Source: an uncultured Clostridia bacterium (GTDB lineage Bacteria > Bacillota > Clostridia > TANB77 > CAG-508). From it: a stretch of DNA of 43,505 bases. The notes beneath the pieces are model-generated. The model saw nothing but the letters and a program-made list of their open reading frames with translations, was not told the origin of the DNA and did not search any database. Position numbers and translations under genes: made by a program. Positions 32,912-42,266 of the stretch are shown one piece after another (the stretch's first letter is position 1; each line of letters begins with the position of its first letter). The stretch lies in the NCBI GenBank assembly GCA_949118805.1, contig CASAUJ010000011.1:1-43505 (forward strand). The letters are read 5' to 3'.

Positions 32912-33616
32912 TTAATCTTTTAATAAATCCCTTATTAAATTTGAAACACTTTCCACTTCTGATATTGCTACCTGTTTCAGTTCACTTACAGAATCTTTCA
33001 TACAGTAACCATTAAAATCTCTTACCATTTCAATATCACTATATCCATCTCCAATCGAATAAACATTACTAGTATTAATATTTAACTTTCTCATTAACAA
33101 TCTGATAGCATTAGACTTATTCGTCTGGTTAGATATAATTTCAATCGAATTATATGAAACATAGTAAGAAACCACATGACTACTATATTGGTTATTAATT
33201 TGATTATTTATTTGTATTGCTTTTTCTTTTGTATCATACTTTACATGTATTTTGGTTAAATTACCAGAGTCAAAAGTAACTCTACTTTTTAATTCACTAC
33301 AACAAAAATTATCAATAGAATCTTCCAAACAGATATCATTTTTAAGAGATACAACAACATCTTCACAAATTGGAAAATTAAATAATATATGATTATCTTT
33401 ATCTAAAATAGTGGATCCATGGTTTAAAATAACATAGTCATAAGCAAAGTCATAAGAATTTACTTTATTTTTGAAATCCAAAAAACTTCTTCCTGTTGCT
33501 ATGACAAAAAGATTTCCAGCATTTCTAAACAGTTCAACTTGCCTTTTATTTTTTTCAATATCTTGATCATTTAAATAAAATGTCTGATCATAATCACTTA
33601 CTAAAACCTTTTTCAT
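32912..33616 (-). CDS. HAD-superfamily phosphatase, Cof-like
   Basis: A 234-residue hydrolase. Motif I is VSDYDQTFYLND (nucleophile Asp in DYDQT), motif II is FVIATGRS, and motif IV is YSIGDGYSDIEMVRDF. The C2-type cap domain lies between, as in Cof/sugar-phosphate phosphatases. Likely substrate: a small phosphorylated metabolite, unspecified. Start ATG 33616 is chosen for AAAGGGG upstream; the longer frame to 33673 has no ribosome-binding site. Confidence 0.88.
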   Translation of the reverse strand: MKKVLVSDYDQTFYLNDQDIEKNKRQVELFRNAGNLFVIATGRSFLDFKNKVNSYDFAYDYVILNHGSTILDKDNHILFNFPICEDVVVSLKNDICLEDSIDNFCCSELKSRVTFDSGNLTKIHVKYDTKEKAIQINNQINNQYSSHVVSYYVSYNSIEIISNQTNKSNAIRLLMRKLNINTSNVYSIGDGYSDIEMVRDFNGYCMKDSVSELKQVAISEVESVSNLIRDLLKD

Positions 33617-33901
33617 TTTTAGTTCCCCTTTTCTCAATTTTATATTATTGTTACTCAATAGATATTCTATCATCTTTCAATCGCAATGAATCATACCTTA
33701 AATAGATAGCAGTTTTCTAGATTGAATTTGAAACGATTCATAAAATTTACAGATATTAGAATTTTCCATCCAATAATGAGGTTCTTTTAATAGAATAATT
33801 GTATAATATTTCTTTTAAAATGTCTACAATATCTAGATAATAAGATAGGTTACAAAAATAGAAAATTCTTTAAAAAAAATATAATTCATGAGGGAGTAAA
33901 T
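33617..33901. other. AT-rich gap, no gene seen
   Basis: Divergent intergenic region between the HAD gene and the 34001 gene. No ORF or clear hairpin found. Confidence 0.4.
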
Positions 33902-33930
33902 TTGCAATATTATGTAAAATATGATAAAAT
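33902..33930 (+). promoter_or_regulatory. Promoter of the 34001 gene
   Basis: TTGCAA (33902-33907), 17 bases, TAAAAT (33925-33930). Confidence 0.6.
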
Positions 33931-34000
33931 AGAAAAAGATATCAAAGTTTTAAAGAACTAGTACAAAGCCAAAATAAAAACATAAGGAGGTAAAAGCATT

Positions 34001-34399
34001 ATGGCGATGTATGAAAAAGAGGGGGATAATCCCCAAAACATTATCTCATTCATTCTGTCAGAAAGGGAATACCATAGTATCATAAATGCTTTAATAAAAT
34101 TAAAGTATGATACTAGAAATGCATTAAAATTGGCTAACTTGATCAGACAGTTATTTCTCGAGCCCCATCATAATCTTAGCTTATATTTCAATTTAGTGAA
34201 AAGGGACGAAAGGAAATTTCTAGTTACAAATGTGGAAGATGTATTTCAGATTCCTGGAATCATGGTCAGTGTAGTCGAAGGAGAATACAAACTCTCTGAG
34301 GATTGTTTGAATTTGCGTGTAAAACAAGATGAAGAATATATTGTTGGAATCACAGACGATGGAATAGTAGTTCATTGTTATGTTTTTCAGAAAGGATGA
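34001..34399 (+). CDS. Conserved-looking soluble protein, unknown
   Basis: A 132-residue protein, no signal or membrane segment. It begins MAMYEKEGDNPQNIISFILS; the middle is helical (SIINALIKLKYDTRNALKLA) and the end is beta-rich (VGITDDGIVVHCYVF). It has a perfect AAGGAGG, a promoter and a strong terminator. The first half uses a few GC-richer codons (GAG CCC CAT, GGG GAT AAT CCC) than neighbours. Family not recognised. Confidence 0.7.
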   Translation: MAMYEKEGDNPQNIISFILSEREYHSIINALIKLKYDTRNALKLANLIRQLFLEPHHNLSLYFNLVKRDERKFLVTNVEDVFQIPGIMVSVVEGEYKLSEDCLNLRVKQDEEYIVGITDDGIVVHCYVFQKG

Positions 34400-34419
34400 G
34401 AAAATGTTTTTGTAACAAG

Positions 34420-34450
34420 TAAAAGGGACAGTGTATTCTGTCCCTTTTAC
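34420..34450 (+). terminator. Terminator after the 34001 gene
   Basis: Stem AAAAGGGACAG-tgtatt-CTGTCCCTTTT. Confidence 0.8.
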
Positions 34451-34471
34451 GATACAAATTTATAAAAAAAT

Positions 34472-34500
34472 TTGCTATTTCTTTAAATTTACTTTATACT
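34472..34500 (+). promoter_or_regulatory. Promoter of the tfoX-mod pair
   Basis: TTGCTA (34472-34477), 17 bases, TATACT (34495-34500). Confidence 0.55.
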
Positions 34501-34558
34501 ATAGATATTATAAAAATTACTTTTTTTAAAATAGATTAAGATTTTAGGAGGAAAAAAG

Positions 34559-34858
34559 ATGGCAACAACAAAAGAATATAAAGAGTTTCTATTAGAACAA
34601 TTAAACTTATTAGAAGATATAACATGTAGAGCAATGATGGGAGAATATTTATTATATTATGATAACATTTTGTTTGGTGGAATTTATGATAATCAATTAC
34701 TAATAAAAATAGTAGAAAGTAATAAAAAATATCAAATGCAAGAGCAAATACCTTATAAAAATGCCAAACCAATGTATTTAGTAGAAGATATAGAAAATCA
34801 AGAAAAGTTAAAAGAAATCATTTTAGAGACATGTAAGGATTTGCCAAGAAAAAAATGA
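34559..34858 (+). CDS. TfoX N-terminal domain protein
   Basis: A 99-residue protein with the TfoX-N fold only: LEDITCRAMMGEYLLYYDNILFG, then IYDNQLLIKI and a helical end KLKEIILETCKDLPRKK. In Gammaproteobacteria TfoX/Sxy controls competence; stand-alone N-domain proteins are widespread in Firmicutes and of unknown role. TAGGAGG precedes ATG. Sixty bases before the methyltransferase gene, on the same strand and without a terminator between them, so probably co-transcribed. Confidence 0.85.
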   Translation: MATTKEYKEFLLEQLNLLEDITCRAMMGEYLLYYDNILFGGIYDNQLLIKIVESNKKYQMQEQIPYKNAKPMYLVEDIENQEKLKEIILETCKDLPRKK

Positions 34859-34918
34859 AATACTTAGAATAAGATCATAGATAAAATTGAACTATGGCAA
34901 TCAATTGGGGGGCTAGTT

Positions 34919-36676
34919 ATGAAATTTGAAGAGATAAAGGAAGAAGAATTAGAAGAATTAATAGAATATATTAAAAATTTAGATGAACAAAAAAGTGGAA
35001 AATATGGACTAAAATGGGATCGAGAAAAAGAAGTAGAGAAAATCGTAGAAAAATGTGATCAATCCATTCCTATTTTAAAAGAAATAAAAGACAAAAATTT
35101 AGAACATAAGGGAACAGAAAATTTATTAATTGAAGGAGATAATTTCCATTCATTAAGTGTTTTATACTATACACACAAAGAAGCCATTGATGTCATCTAT
35201 ATTGATCCTCCATACAATACAGGAAACAAAGACTTCATGTATAATGACAGATTTGTAGAAATAGAGGATGGATATAGGCATAGTAAATGGCTAAATTTTA
35301 TGGAAAAAAGACTAAAATTAGCTAAAAAATTATTAAAACCAGATGGAATTATCATGATATCAATAGATGACAATGAATATGCGCAATTAAAATTATTATG
35401 TGATAGGATATTTGGAGAACACAATCGATTATCTATTCATCATATACAAGTAAGATATTCAGATAAAACATTAAATGAAAAAAATGATTGGCAACCAGTA
35501 ATGGAATATGTATTAATTTATGCGAAAAACAGTAATGAATTTCATGCCAATAAGCCAAGAGAAGAATATTCCATTGAGAAATTTGATACAGAAATACAAG
35601 AATTAGCAAAAGGAGAAGAGTTTGAAATCAAAGGAAGAAAAGTAACAGTATTTAAAAAAGGAGAATGGAAAATAATTACCCATAAAAAACCAGCTTTAAA
35701 TTTATTAAAAGGAACTTGGGTATCAGGGAGTATATATACAGGAACTGGAAATGGTACCATGGTACAAAATGTAATTGAACCAAGAACAGCAATAGATGGA
35801 TATGAGTGTTTATACAAAATAGAAGGGCTAGGAGAAGATGGTTTAGGGTATCGTTACTTTACAGGACCTAAAAAAAGTACAGCAACAAGATCAATGATGT
35901 ATTCTGGTGTACCTTTAACAAGAAGAAGACAAATAGAAGAAGGAGAGGCGTTAAAATACAAATCTATTCCTAACATTTACGATTATAGTCCAGACTTTGG
36001 AAATATAAGACAGGAAGGAGGAATTGCTTTTAACAGTGGAAAAAAACCTATTAAAATGTTAAAGGAATTAATTAATTATCACAAAAATAAAAATGCAGTA
36101 GTATTAGACTTTTTTGCAGGGTCAGGTAGTACAGGACATGCTGTATTAGAATTAAACAAAGAAGATGGAGGACATAGACAATTTATTTTATGCACCAATA
36201 ATGAGAATAAAATATGTGAAGAAATTACTTATCAAAGATTGAAAAATGTAATAGAAGGATGGGGAAATAAAAAGGGAATAGAAAGCACATTAAGATATTA
36301 TAAAACAGAATTTATTAATAATAAAGGAACAAAAGACCAACTATATTATGATTTAACAGAAAAATGTATTCCTATGTTATGTGTCAAAAGAGCAACATTT
36401 GAAAAAGTAATTGTTAACAATGAATATGTAATTTATTCCAATAAAGAAAAAAATAAATATACATGTGTTTATTTTGATATATTAGGGACCCAATATGGAG
36501 AATTTTTAGATAAAATAAAAGAAATAAAAGAAGATAAACAATTGTATATATTTACATTAGGAGATTATTATGATACAAGTGACCTAAAAGAGGTTGAAAA
36601 CTATTCAATGGAACCAATTCCTTGTAAAATAGTAGAACTCTATAAAAAGATAATAAAATTAAGCAAAGAAGACTAA
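34919..36676 (+). CDS. Type III restriction-modification methyltransferase (Mod), orphan
   Basis: A 585-residue beta-class N6-adenine methyltransferase. The catalytic motif DPPYNTGN (about residues 96-103) precedes the AdoMet-binding motif DFFAGSGSTGHAVLEL (about 398-412), the order seen in type III Mod and Mod-like enzymes. The region between (about 190-370) should contain target recognition; the part after 430 is C-terminal Mod-like. Length is normal and no lesions are visible. The Res helicase/nuclease gene that normally follows is absent: the next gene is a convergent membrane protein after a terminator. It should therefore methylate without restricting. Start ATG 34919 follows GGGGGG by 6 bases. 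Confidence 0.9.
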   Translation: MKFEEIKEEELEELIEYIKNLDEQKSGKYGLKWDREKEVEKIVEKCDQSIPILKEIKDKNLEHKGTENLLIEGDNFHSLSVLYYTHKEAIDVIYIDPPYNTGNKDFMYNDRFVEIEDGYRHSKWLNFMEKRLKLAKKLLKPDGIIMISIDDNEYAQLKLLCDRIFGEHNRLSIHHIQVRYSDKTLNEKNDWQPVMEYVLIYAKNSNEFHANKPREEYSIEKFDTEIQELAKGEEFEIKGRKVTVFKKGEWKIITHKKPALNLLKGTWVSGSIYTGTGNGTMVQNVIEPRTAIDGYECLYKIEGLGEDGLGYRYFTGPKKSTATRSMMYSGVPLTRRRQIEEGEALKYKSIPNIYDYSPDFGNIRQEGGIAFNSGKKPIKMLKELINYHKNKNAVVLDFFAGSGSTGHAVLELNKEDGGHRQFILCTNNENKICEEITYQRLKNVIEGWGNKKGIESTLRYYKTEFINNKGTKDQLYYDLTEKCIPMLCVKRATFEKVIVNNEYVIYSNKEKNKYTCVYFDILGTQYGEFLDKIKEIKEDKQLYIFTLGDYYDTSDLKEVENYSMEPIPCKIVELYKKIIKLSKED

Positions 36677-36700
36677 ACTATTTTAAGAAATAAGAGAATA

Positions 36701-36734
36701 AAAAAATAGAAGTTGATCAACTTCTATTTTTTTT
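36701..36734. terminator. Bidirectional terminator after mod
   Basis: Near-perfect palindrome AAAAATAGAAGTTGATCAAC with its complement and a T-run; serves mod and the convergent gene. Confidence 0.8.
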
Positions 36735-36737
36735 ATT

Positions 36738-37160
36738 TTATTTATTGTCATCAATTTTCTTTGTATTTCTAGCAATTTCAGAAGTATTTCTACAAATTAC
36801 TAATAAAATTAATGAAAATTCGTAAGCAATTCTAACAACAAGATTTCCTACTACTAAAGTAATAAGGAATCCTAAGAAATTGACTCCTATGATAGCAAAT
36901 GAGGATAGAGTTACGTAAATGGCGAATATCAAATAAGTAATTTTTAATAAAGCTTCTAAGAACATTTTCTTAAATGATAGAAAATCATACATCCATCCTA
37001 GAAAACCAGTAAATTTACCTTCATTTTTTTTGCTTAAAAATAAGAAGTAAACTAGAATCCCTCCTACAATTGCTAAAATTAAAGAAACAATTAGCCATAC
37101 AGAATTTCCAATAGCACTATTTAAAGTAGTAGCACTATATGCTTTTGATGAAGTAAACAT
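36738..37160 (-). CDS. Membrane protein with three to four helices, unknown
   Basis: A 140-residue protein starting MFTSSKAYSATTLNSAIGNS, helices about 19-42, 68-88 and 95-125, and a polar tail (NTSEIARNTKKIDDNK). The DFLSFKKMFLEALLKITYL segment suggests a membrane-parallel amphipathic helix. ATG 37160 is preferred because GGGGG lies 7 bases upstream; ATG 37166 directly abuts that sequence. Family not recognised. Confidence 0.65.
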   Translation of the reverse strand: MFTSSKAYSATTLNSAIGNSVWLIVSLILAIVGGILVYFLFLSKKNEGKFTGFLGWMYDFLSFKKMFLEALLKITYLIFAIYVTLSSFAIIGVNFLGFLITLVVGNLVVRIAYEFSLILLVICRNTSEIARNTKKIDDNK

Positions 37161-37283
37161 ATTCATTCCCCCTTTTATTTTTTTACATAATACCACAAGA
37201 TACAAAATTCGTCAATTATTTCTATTTTTTATATAGAAGAATCCATATATTACTATTTTATACGAAAAAACATAAAAATAGAA

Positions 37284-37502
37284 CTAGATTACTTTGGTAA
37301 GTAGAAATCTAGTCCATAAACAAAAAATAAAACATATAAATATATGATTTATTAATGGAATTGTAGCAAAAAAAAGGCTACAAGTCAATAAAAAAACAAG
37401 AAAAAGGTAAAAAAGTATGAAAAATAAAGTATTTTTAATTTTTACATCTTGTAGAATTGAATTTTGAAATATAGAAGATGGAAGAAAAGCAGAATTAATC
37501 AT
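37284..37502 (-). CDS. Small membrane protein coupled to the Rieske gene
   Basis: A 72-residue hydrophobic protein (MINSAFLPSSIFQNSIL, then two to three membrane helices). Its ATG lies in GAAGATGATTAA, where the TAA is the stop codon that the upstream oxidoreductase gene would use if its 3' frameshift were corrected. This suggests translational coupling. Function unknown; moderate confidence because there is no clear ribosome-binding site of its own. Confidence 0.5.
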   Translation of the reverse strand: MINSAFLPSSIFQNSILQDVKIKNTLFFILFYLFLVFLLTCSLFFATIPLINHIFICFIFCLWTRFLLTKVI

Positions 37503-37528
37503 CTTCTAAAGAATAACACTCTAAATCC

Positions 37529-39007
37529 TTAAGGGCAGGGTTGTACAAATTTTTTCCGTGAAAAATCAAAACGAGATCCATGACAAGGACAGTCCCACGT
37601 TTTATCAATATCATTCCAAGAAAGTAAACAACCTAAATGAGTACATACTGGTTTTACAGCATATATCTTACCATCTGGATTTTTGTAAATTCCTACTTTT
37701 TCATTTTGGATTTCAATAATTCCACCCGAATTATTGGCAATGGTATCAAAAGATAAATTAGTATTTTTTAATTTATTAATTACGAGAGAATTAGCTGTTT
37801 GAACTATCATATTTTTCATTTCATCTCGATTTTTAATGGGCTTTAAACGAGAAGGAGTAAACAAATAAGCATAAGGATTATTTTTACCATAAATTTCATC
37901 TACTATGATATTAGCTGCAACATTTGATAAAGTCATACCCCATTTTTTAAATCCAGTACCTACAAAAACACGAGGCATAGTAGAAGAAAAAGAACCAATG
38001 AAGGGAAGTTTATCAAGAGAAATACAATCTTGTGTATTCCAACGGTATAGAACTTTACTATCTGGATAGAACTTTTTTGCTTCTTGTTCTAAAATTCCAT
38101 ACGTATCTTGATAGCAAGAAGGTTGTCCTGTTTTGTGGTCACCTCCACCAATTAATAATAATTCTTTACCATTATGACGAACCGTTCGATAAGAAAATAT
38201 AGGGTTACTAGGATTAATGTACATACCATGAAATAATGTTTTATTTGTTTCAATAGCAATAAGATAGGAAGTAGATTGATACATTTTTAAAAAGTAAAAA
38301 CCAGGGAAATTAACAAAAGGATAATGACTGGCAATAATTACAAATTTACATTTGATTTTTGCCTTGTCAGAATAAACTAAATAAGAAGAATTAGTATCTT
38401 CTTCGATTTTGGTAGCCATTGTTTGGGTATAAATATTACTATTTTGGTTTAAGATACAATTGCATAAACCAGATAAATATTTAATAGGATGAAATTGTGC
38501 TTGATTTTTAAAACAAATAGCACCTTCAATTTCAAAAGGGAGTCCAGTTTTTGTAACAAGTTCACATGGAAATCCAATTGATTCGACAGCAGATATTTCT
38601 TTTTTTATGGTTGTTAATTCTGAATGTTTTGTAGTATATACAAAACTATTTTGGAATTCGAAATCACATTTTATTTTTTCAGTATCAATAATTTTTTTTA
38701 TATTTTGAATAGCTTGTTCATTGACAGTTAAGTAATCAGAAGCAAAGTTTTTTCCATAAGAATCAATCAAATAATCATAAAATAACCCATGTTGACTGGT
38801 AATTTTAGCGGTAGTATGCCCAGTTGTTTTTCCACCGATAAAATCTTTTTCTAAAACTGTTACTTTAAAACCTAAAAGGCTTAAATAATAAGCACATGTA
38901 AGCCCAAAGATGCCAGCACCAATAATACAGACATCACATTCTAAATCATTAGAAAGTGAGGGAAAACTAGTTTCTTTTTTATTAAAATCTAACCATAGAG
39001 AATTCAT
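37529..39007 (-). CDS. FAD-dependent oxidoreductase with C-terminal Rieske domain (3' end shifted)
   Basis: A 492-residue DAO-type flavoprotein with FAD loop CIIGAGIFGLTCAYYLSLLG (about residue 30) and a Rieske [2Fe-2S] domain at the C-terminus (CTHLGC and CPCHGSRF, giving the CxH...CxxH ligands). Similar fusions in Firmicutes are annotated as FAD-dependent oxidoreductase/Rieske proteins; substrate unknown. The frame ends FVQPCP and a stop at 37529, but in a neighbouring frame the same DNA reads NPALKDLECYSLEDD and stops at 37495, which is the normal look of the end of such a Rieske domain. A one-base insertion or two-base deletion near 37540-37550 therefore probably truncated the tail; catalytic motifs are unaffected. 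AAGGAGG precedes ATG 39007. Confidence 0.9.
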   Translation of the reverse strand: MNSLWLDFNKKETSFPSLSNDLECDVCIIGAGIFGLTCAYYLSLLGFKVTVLEKDFIGGKTTGHTTAKITSQHGLFYDYLIDSYGKNFASDYLTVNEQAIQNIKKIIDTEKIKCDFEFQNSFVYTTKHSELTTIKKEISAVESIGFPCELVTKTGLPFEIEGAICFKNQAQFHPIKYLSGLCNCILNQNSNIYTQTMATKIEEDTNSSYLVYSDKAKIKCKFVIIASHYPFVNFPGFYFLKMYQSTSYLIAIETNKTLFHGMYINPSNPIFSYRTVRHNGKELLLIGGGDHKTGQPSCYQDTYGILEQEAKKFYPDSKVLYRWNTQDCISLDKLPFIGSFSSTMPRVFVGTGFKKWGMTLSNVAANIIVDEIYGKNNPYAYLFTPSRLKPIKNRDEMKNMIVQTANSLVINKLKNTNLSFDTIANNSGGIIEIQNEKVGIYKNPDGKIYAVKPVCTHLGCLLSWNDIDKTWDCPCHGSRFDFSRKKFVQPCP

Positions 39008-39148
39008 AATTTACCTCCTTTTATTAGTGTAACCAAATTTTAGGAATAAATTATAAAAAAACTGGAAAAATAAATATAGTTATGATAGAATGAAAACAAA
39101 ATAATTTTAAAGAATAAAAATTTAACAAAAAAGGAAGGCGGATGAAAA

Positions 39149-40546
39149 ATGGAAGAACAACAAAAGGAAAAATTATTCAATCAAAAAGAAAGTGGTTGGA
39201 ACCATGTAGATGAAGACAAGAAAGAGAAAATTTTAAAATTATCTAGGGAGTATATGGAATTTTTGAATAAAGCAAAGACAGAAAGAGAATTTATTGAACA
39301 AGCTAGAAAGTTGGCGGATGCAAATGGGTATCGAGATATAATAGAATTCGAATCATTGAAACCTGGAGACAAAATTTATTTTGTAAATCGTGATAAAAGT
39401 ATGTATTTAGCTATAATAGGAGAAAAAAATATAGAAGAAGGAATGCACATCATAGGTTCTCATATTGATTCTCCAAGATTAGATTTAAAACCAAATCCTT
39501 TGTGTGAAGATACAGGATTTGCTTATCTAAAAACACATTATTATGGAGGCGTAAAAAAATATCAATGGACAACAATTCCATTAAGTATGCATGGAGTTAT
39601 TGTAAAAGCAAATGGAGAAAAGATAAAAGTCGATATAGGAGAAGATGAAAATGATCCTATTTTTACCATTACAGATTTATTACCACATTTAGCCCAAGAA
39701 CAGATGGAGAAAAAGTTAAAAAATGGGGTTGAAGGAGAAAATTTAAAAATATTGATTGGAAATATTCCACTTCAAGATAAAAATATAAGCGAAAAAGTGA
39801 AGTTAAATATTTTAAATATCTTAAATCAAAAATATGGTATAACAGAATCTGATTTTGTAAGTTCTGAAATAGAATTAGTACCAGCATTTAGAGCTAGAAG
39901 TTTAGGATTAGATCAAAGTATGATAGCTGCTTATGGGCAAGACGATAAAGTATGTGCATATACTTCGCTTGTTGCTATGATGGAATTAGAGAGTGTAAAA
40001 AATACAGCTATTTGTATATTAACGGATAAAGAAGAGATAGGAAGTATGGGAAATACAGGAATGGAATCACATATGTTTGACTTTTTCATTTCAGAAATAT
40101 TAAATAAATTACAAATTAATCGTCCTAATTTATTAGATAAAGTATTCTGTTTTTCAAAAATGCTATCATCTGATGTTACTGCTGCATTTGATCCTGTTTA
40201 TGCACAAGTATCAGATCAAAGTAATGCTGCATTTTTGGGAAAAGGAATTGCACTAGAAAAATATAGTGGAGTGAGAGGAAAATCAGGAGGTTCAGATGCC
40301 AATGCAGAATATGTAGCTTGGGTAAGAAATGTTTTAGAGAAAAACAAAATTCAATATCAAGTGGGAGAATTAGGAAAAGTAGATATTGGAGGAGGCGGTA
40401 CTATTGCTTATATTTTGGCTAATAAGGGAGCAGATGTAATTGATTGTGGTGTTCCAGTTTTAAGTATGCATGCTCCATATGAGGTTACAAGTAAGTATGA
40501 TGTTTATTCTGCTTATGAAACTTATAAGGCTTTTTGGAAAGAATAA
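39149..40546 (+). CDS. M18-family zinc aminopeptidase
   Basis: A 465-residue enzyme of the aspartyl-aminopeptidase family, full length, releasing N-terminal residues from peptides. Metal and catalytic motifs: GSHIDSPRLDLKPNP (His and Asp), QDDKVCAYTSL (bridging Asp), DKEEIGSMG (catalytic and metal Glu), SSDVTAAFDP (Asp) and the C-terminal MHAPYEVTS (His). It is cytoplasmic and probably dodecameric like relatives. AAGGAAGG precedes ATG. Confidence 0.93.
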   Translation: MEEQQKEKLFNQKESGWNHVDEDKKEKILKLSREYMEFLNKAKTEREFIEQARKLADANGYRDIIEFESLKPGDKIYFVNRDKSMYLAIIGEKNIEEGMHIIGSHIDSPRLDLKPNPLCEDTGFAYLKTHYYGGVKKYQWTTIPLSMHGVIVKANGEKIKVDIGEDENDPIFTITDLLPHLAQEQMEKKLKNGVEGENLKILIGNIPLQDKNISEKVKLNILNILNQKYGITESDFVSSEIELVPAFRARSLGLDQSMIAAYGQDDKVCAYTSLVAMMELESVKNTAICILTDKEEIGSMGNTGMESHMFDFFISEILNKLQINRPNLLDKVFCFSKMLSSDVTAAFDPVYAQVSDQSNAAFLGKGIALEKYSGVRGKSGGSDANAEYVAWVRNVLEKNKIQYQVGELGKVDIGGGGTIAYILANKGADVIDCGVPVLSMHAPYEVTSKYDVYSAYETYKAFWKE

Positions 40547-40574
40547 TGATAAATTGAAAAGGTAATTTGTATGA

Positions 40575-40613
40575 GAAAAAGAAGAAATTTAAGAATGAAA
40601 TTTCTTCTTTTTT
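40575..40613. terminator. Terminator after the M18 gene
   Basis: Stem AAAAAGAAGAAATTT / AAATTTCTTCTTTTTT. Confidence 0.8.
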
Positions 40614-40683
40614 GATATAAATTGATAGAGATTTAAAGATTAAATAAGAGTAAAATAAATTTATTTATAGGTAGAAACAAAGA

Positions 40684-41043
40684 TTATAAAATTTTTTGAA
40701 TATGATTGATTTTATAATTTGTTTTCTTGATATGAACTTCTATAAGATCTAATCGAATAGCAATATGATAAATTTGATTTTTATAAATATAATATTGGAT
40801 TACTTGTTTTATAGGTTTGGGTTTCTTCAAAGACTCAGAATCATATGGATTTCCATACTTTAAATCAGATCGTGTTTTTACTTCAATAAATACTAATTCT
40901 TCTTTTTTTCTATCTTTGGCAATGAGGTCAACTTCTCCTTTTTGACAGGAAAAGTTTCTATCAATAATTTCATAATTATGATCTTCTAAATATTTTGATG
41001 CTAAGTTTTCGCCCCATATTTTTACTTCTTTTCTAAAATTCAT
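40684..41043 (-). CDS. YraN family (UPF0102) nuclease-like protein
   Basis: A 119-residue protein. GENLASKYLEDHNYEIIDRNF, then GEVDLIAKD and LVFIEVKTRSDLKYG match YraN: the E-x-D-L-I and E-V-K pattern resembles a PD-(D/E)XK nuclease fold. Role unknown, possibly Holliday-junction-related. AAAGGAGG precedes ATG 41043. Confidence 0.9.
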   Translation of the reverse strand: MNFRKEVKIWGENLASKYLEDHNYEIIDRNFSCQKGEVDLIAKDRKKEELVFIEVKTRSDLKYGNPYDSESLKKPKPIKQVIQYYIYKNQIYHIAIRLDLIEVHIKKTNYKINHIQKIL

Positions 41044-42046
41044 ATATAGCCTCCTTTTATTTTAAGATTAGTGGTATATTTTGCAGTTATTAAGAAATAT
41101 GAAGAATTTTATATTCTTAAAAAGCTGTGGTATTGTTTTTATTGGACAAATACTATGGAATAATTTTTGAGGTAAAATAATATTTTTGATGAAAACATAA
41201 AAGATAATATAATTAAATGAATTTTCAATCAATAATAGAAAGTATATTTCTTTTTAAGATTTGGTTTTGATTTCAACATGAATATTAATTTATTTGAAAA
41301 ATTAATAAATTAAAGAATATAATTAAACTTATAAATAGTTTTCAGAAATTTATTAGATGAAAATTTACATTCCTATTAGATAAATTTATAAAGATAAATC
41401 ATAGTTATAAGTAGTATTTTGTTTCTTAGAGAGAGTCTAAAAGTGATTAATGAAAATTAAGTTGTTGTTTATATAGAATTCTAATCTAATTTCTTTTTTT
41501 ATTTCAATAAATTAGCCTCTCCTAAATCTAATTAAATTCCTTCCTACTTATATAGCTTAAATATCTGAGGCTATTTCAAAATATAATTTGGGGTAGGATG
41601 TAGATTTCTAAATATCATTAATAAAATTATGGGAGTGGGTGATTTTTAGAATTGAAATTATACTTTTATTGGGATTGTTAATGATAAATAACCTCAGATA
41701 TTTAAACTATATAAGATTTTAAATTAAGTTTTGAATGAAGTATTTTCTAAATCAATAATTTTATTATAAAACAATTTCCAATTTTTGTCAACAGTTTTTT
41801 GGAAAATTTTGTATTTTTTTGTTTTGGTTTAAATTGTTGGACAATAAAAAGATAGGAAAATCTTAATTTTATAATAATTTTCTGTTTTTGTAATATTATT
41901 GTTTTATTTTTCATATATTATAATAGTTGTGTTAATTGGAGAACTAAATGATGATGTTTTTAATGAGTGGTGTTATGTTTGTTTAGAAAGTGTACATAGA
42001 TATTTAGCAAATTTACAATATTTTTTAAGAGATATGTTAAAAAAGC
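41044..42046. other. About 1 kb of AT-rich non-coding DNA
   Basis: No ORF with a ribosome-binding site is visible on either strand. It contains one structured block (inverted repeat 41547-41715). The rest looks like drifting AT-rich sequence, possibly decayed DNA at the edge of the tRNA-fMet integration site. Confidence 0.5.
41547..41715. repeat. Inverted-repeat block (MITE-like or hairpin RNA)
   Basis: Arms 41547-41576 and 41686-41715 are reverse complements over about 30 bases with two differences, around a 109-base centre. No ORF inside. No target duplication that I can be sure of. Confidence 0.6.
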
Positions 42047-42075
42047 TTGACAATTACTTTTAATGGTAGTACAAT
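42047..42075 (+). promoter_or_regulatory. Promoter of tRNA-fMet
   Basis: TTGACA (42047-42052), 17 bases, TACAAT (42070-42075), 21 bases before the tRNA. Confidence 0.8.
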
Positions 42076-42096
42076 TAATGTCGTTGTAATTTATAT

Positions 42097-42172
<76 letters not shown>

Positions 42173-42177
42173 AACTC

Positions 42178-42213
42178 TAATCACTAGAACTATAACGGTT
42201 TTAGTGATTTTTT
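42178..42213 (+). terminator. Terminator of tRNA-fMet
   Basis: Stem AATCACTAGAAC / GGTTTTAGTGATT followed by TTTTT. Confidence 0.7.
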
Positions 42214-42266
42214 GTTGCCTTCAATTTGTTTACAATAATGCCATTTTTATACATTGTTATGTCAAA

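Noticed and set aside
34001..36676. Defence island (methyltransferase plus unknown proteins)
   Set aside because: Only one defence-type gene (orphan Mod) is present; neighbours are separated by terminators and show no defence domains.
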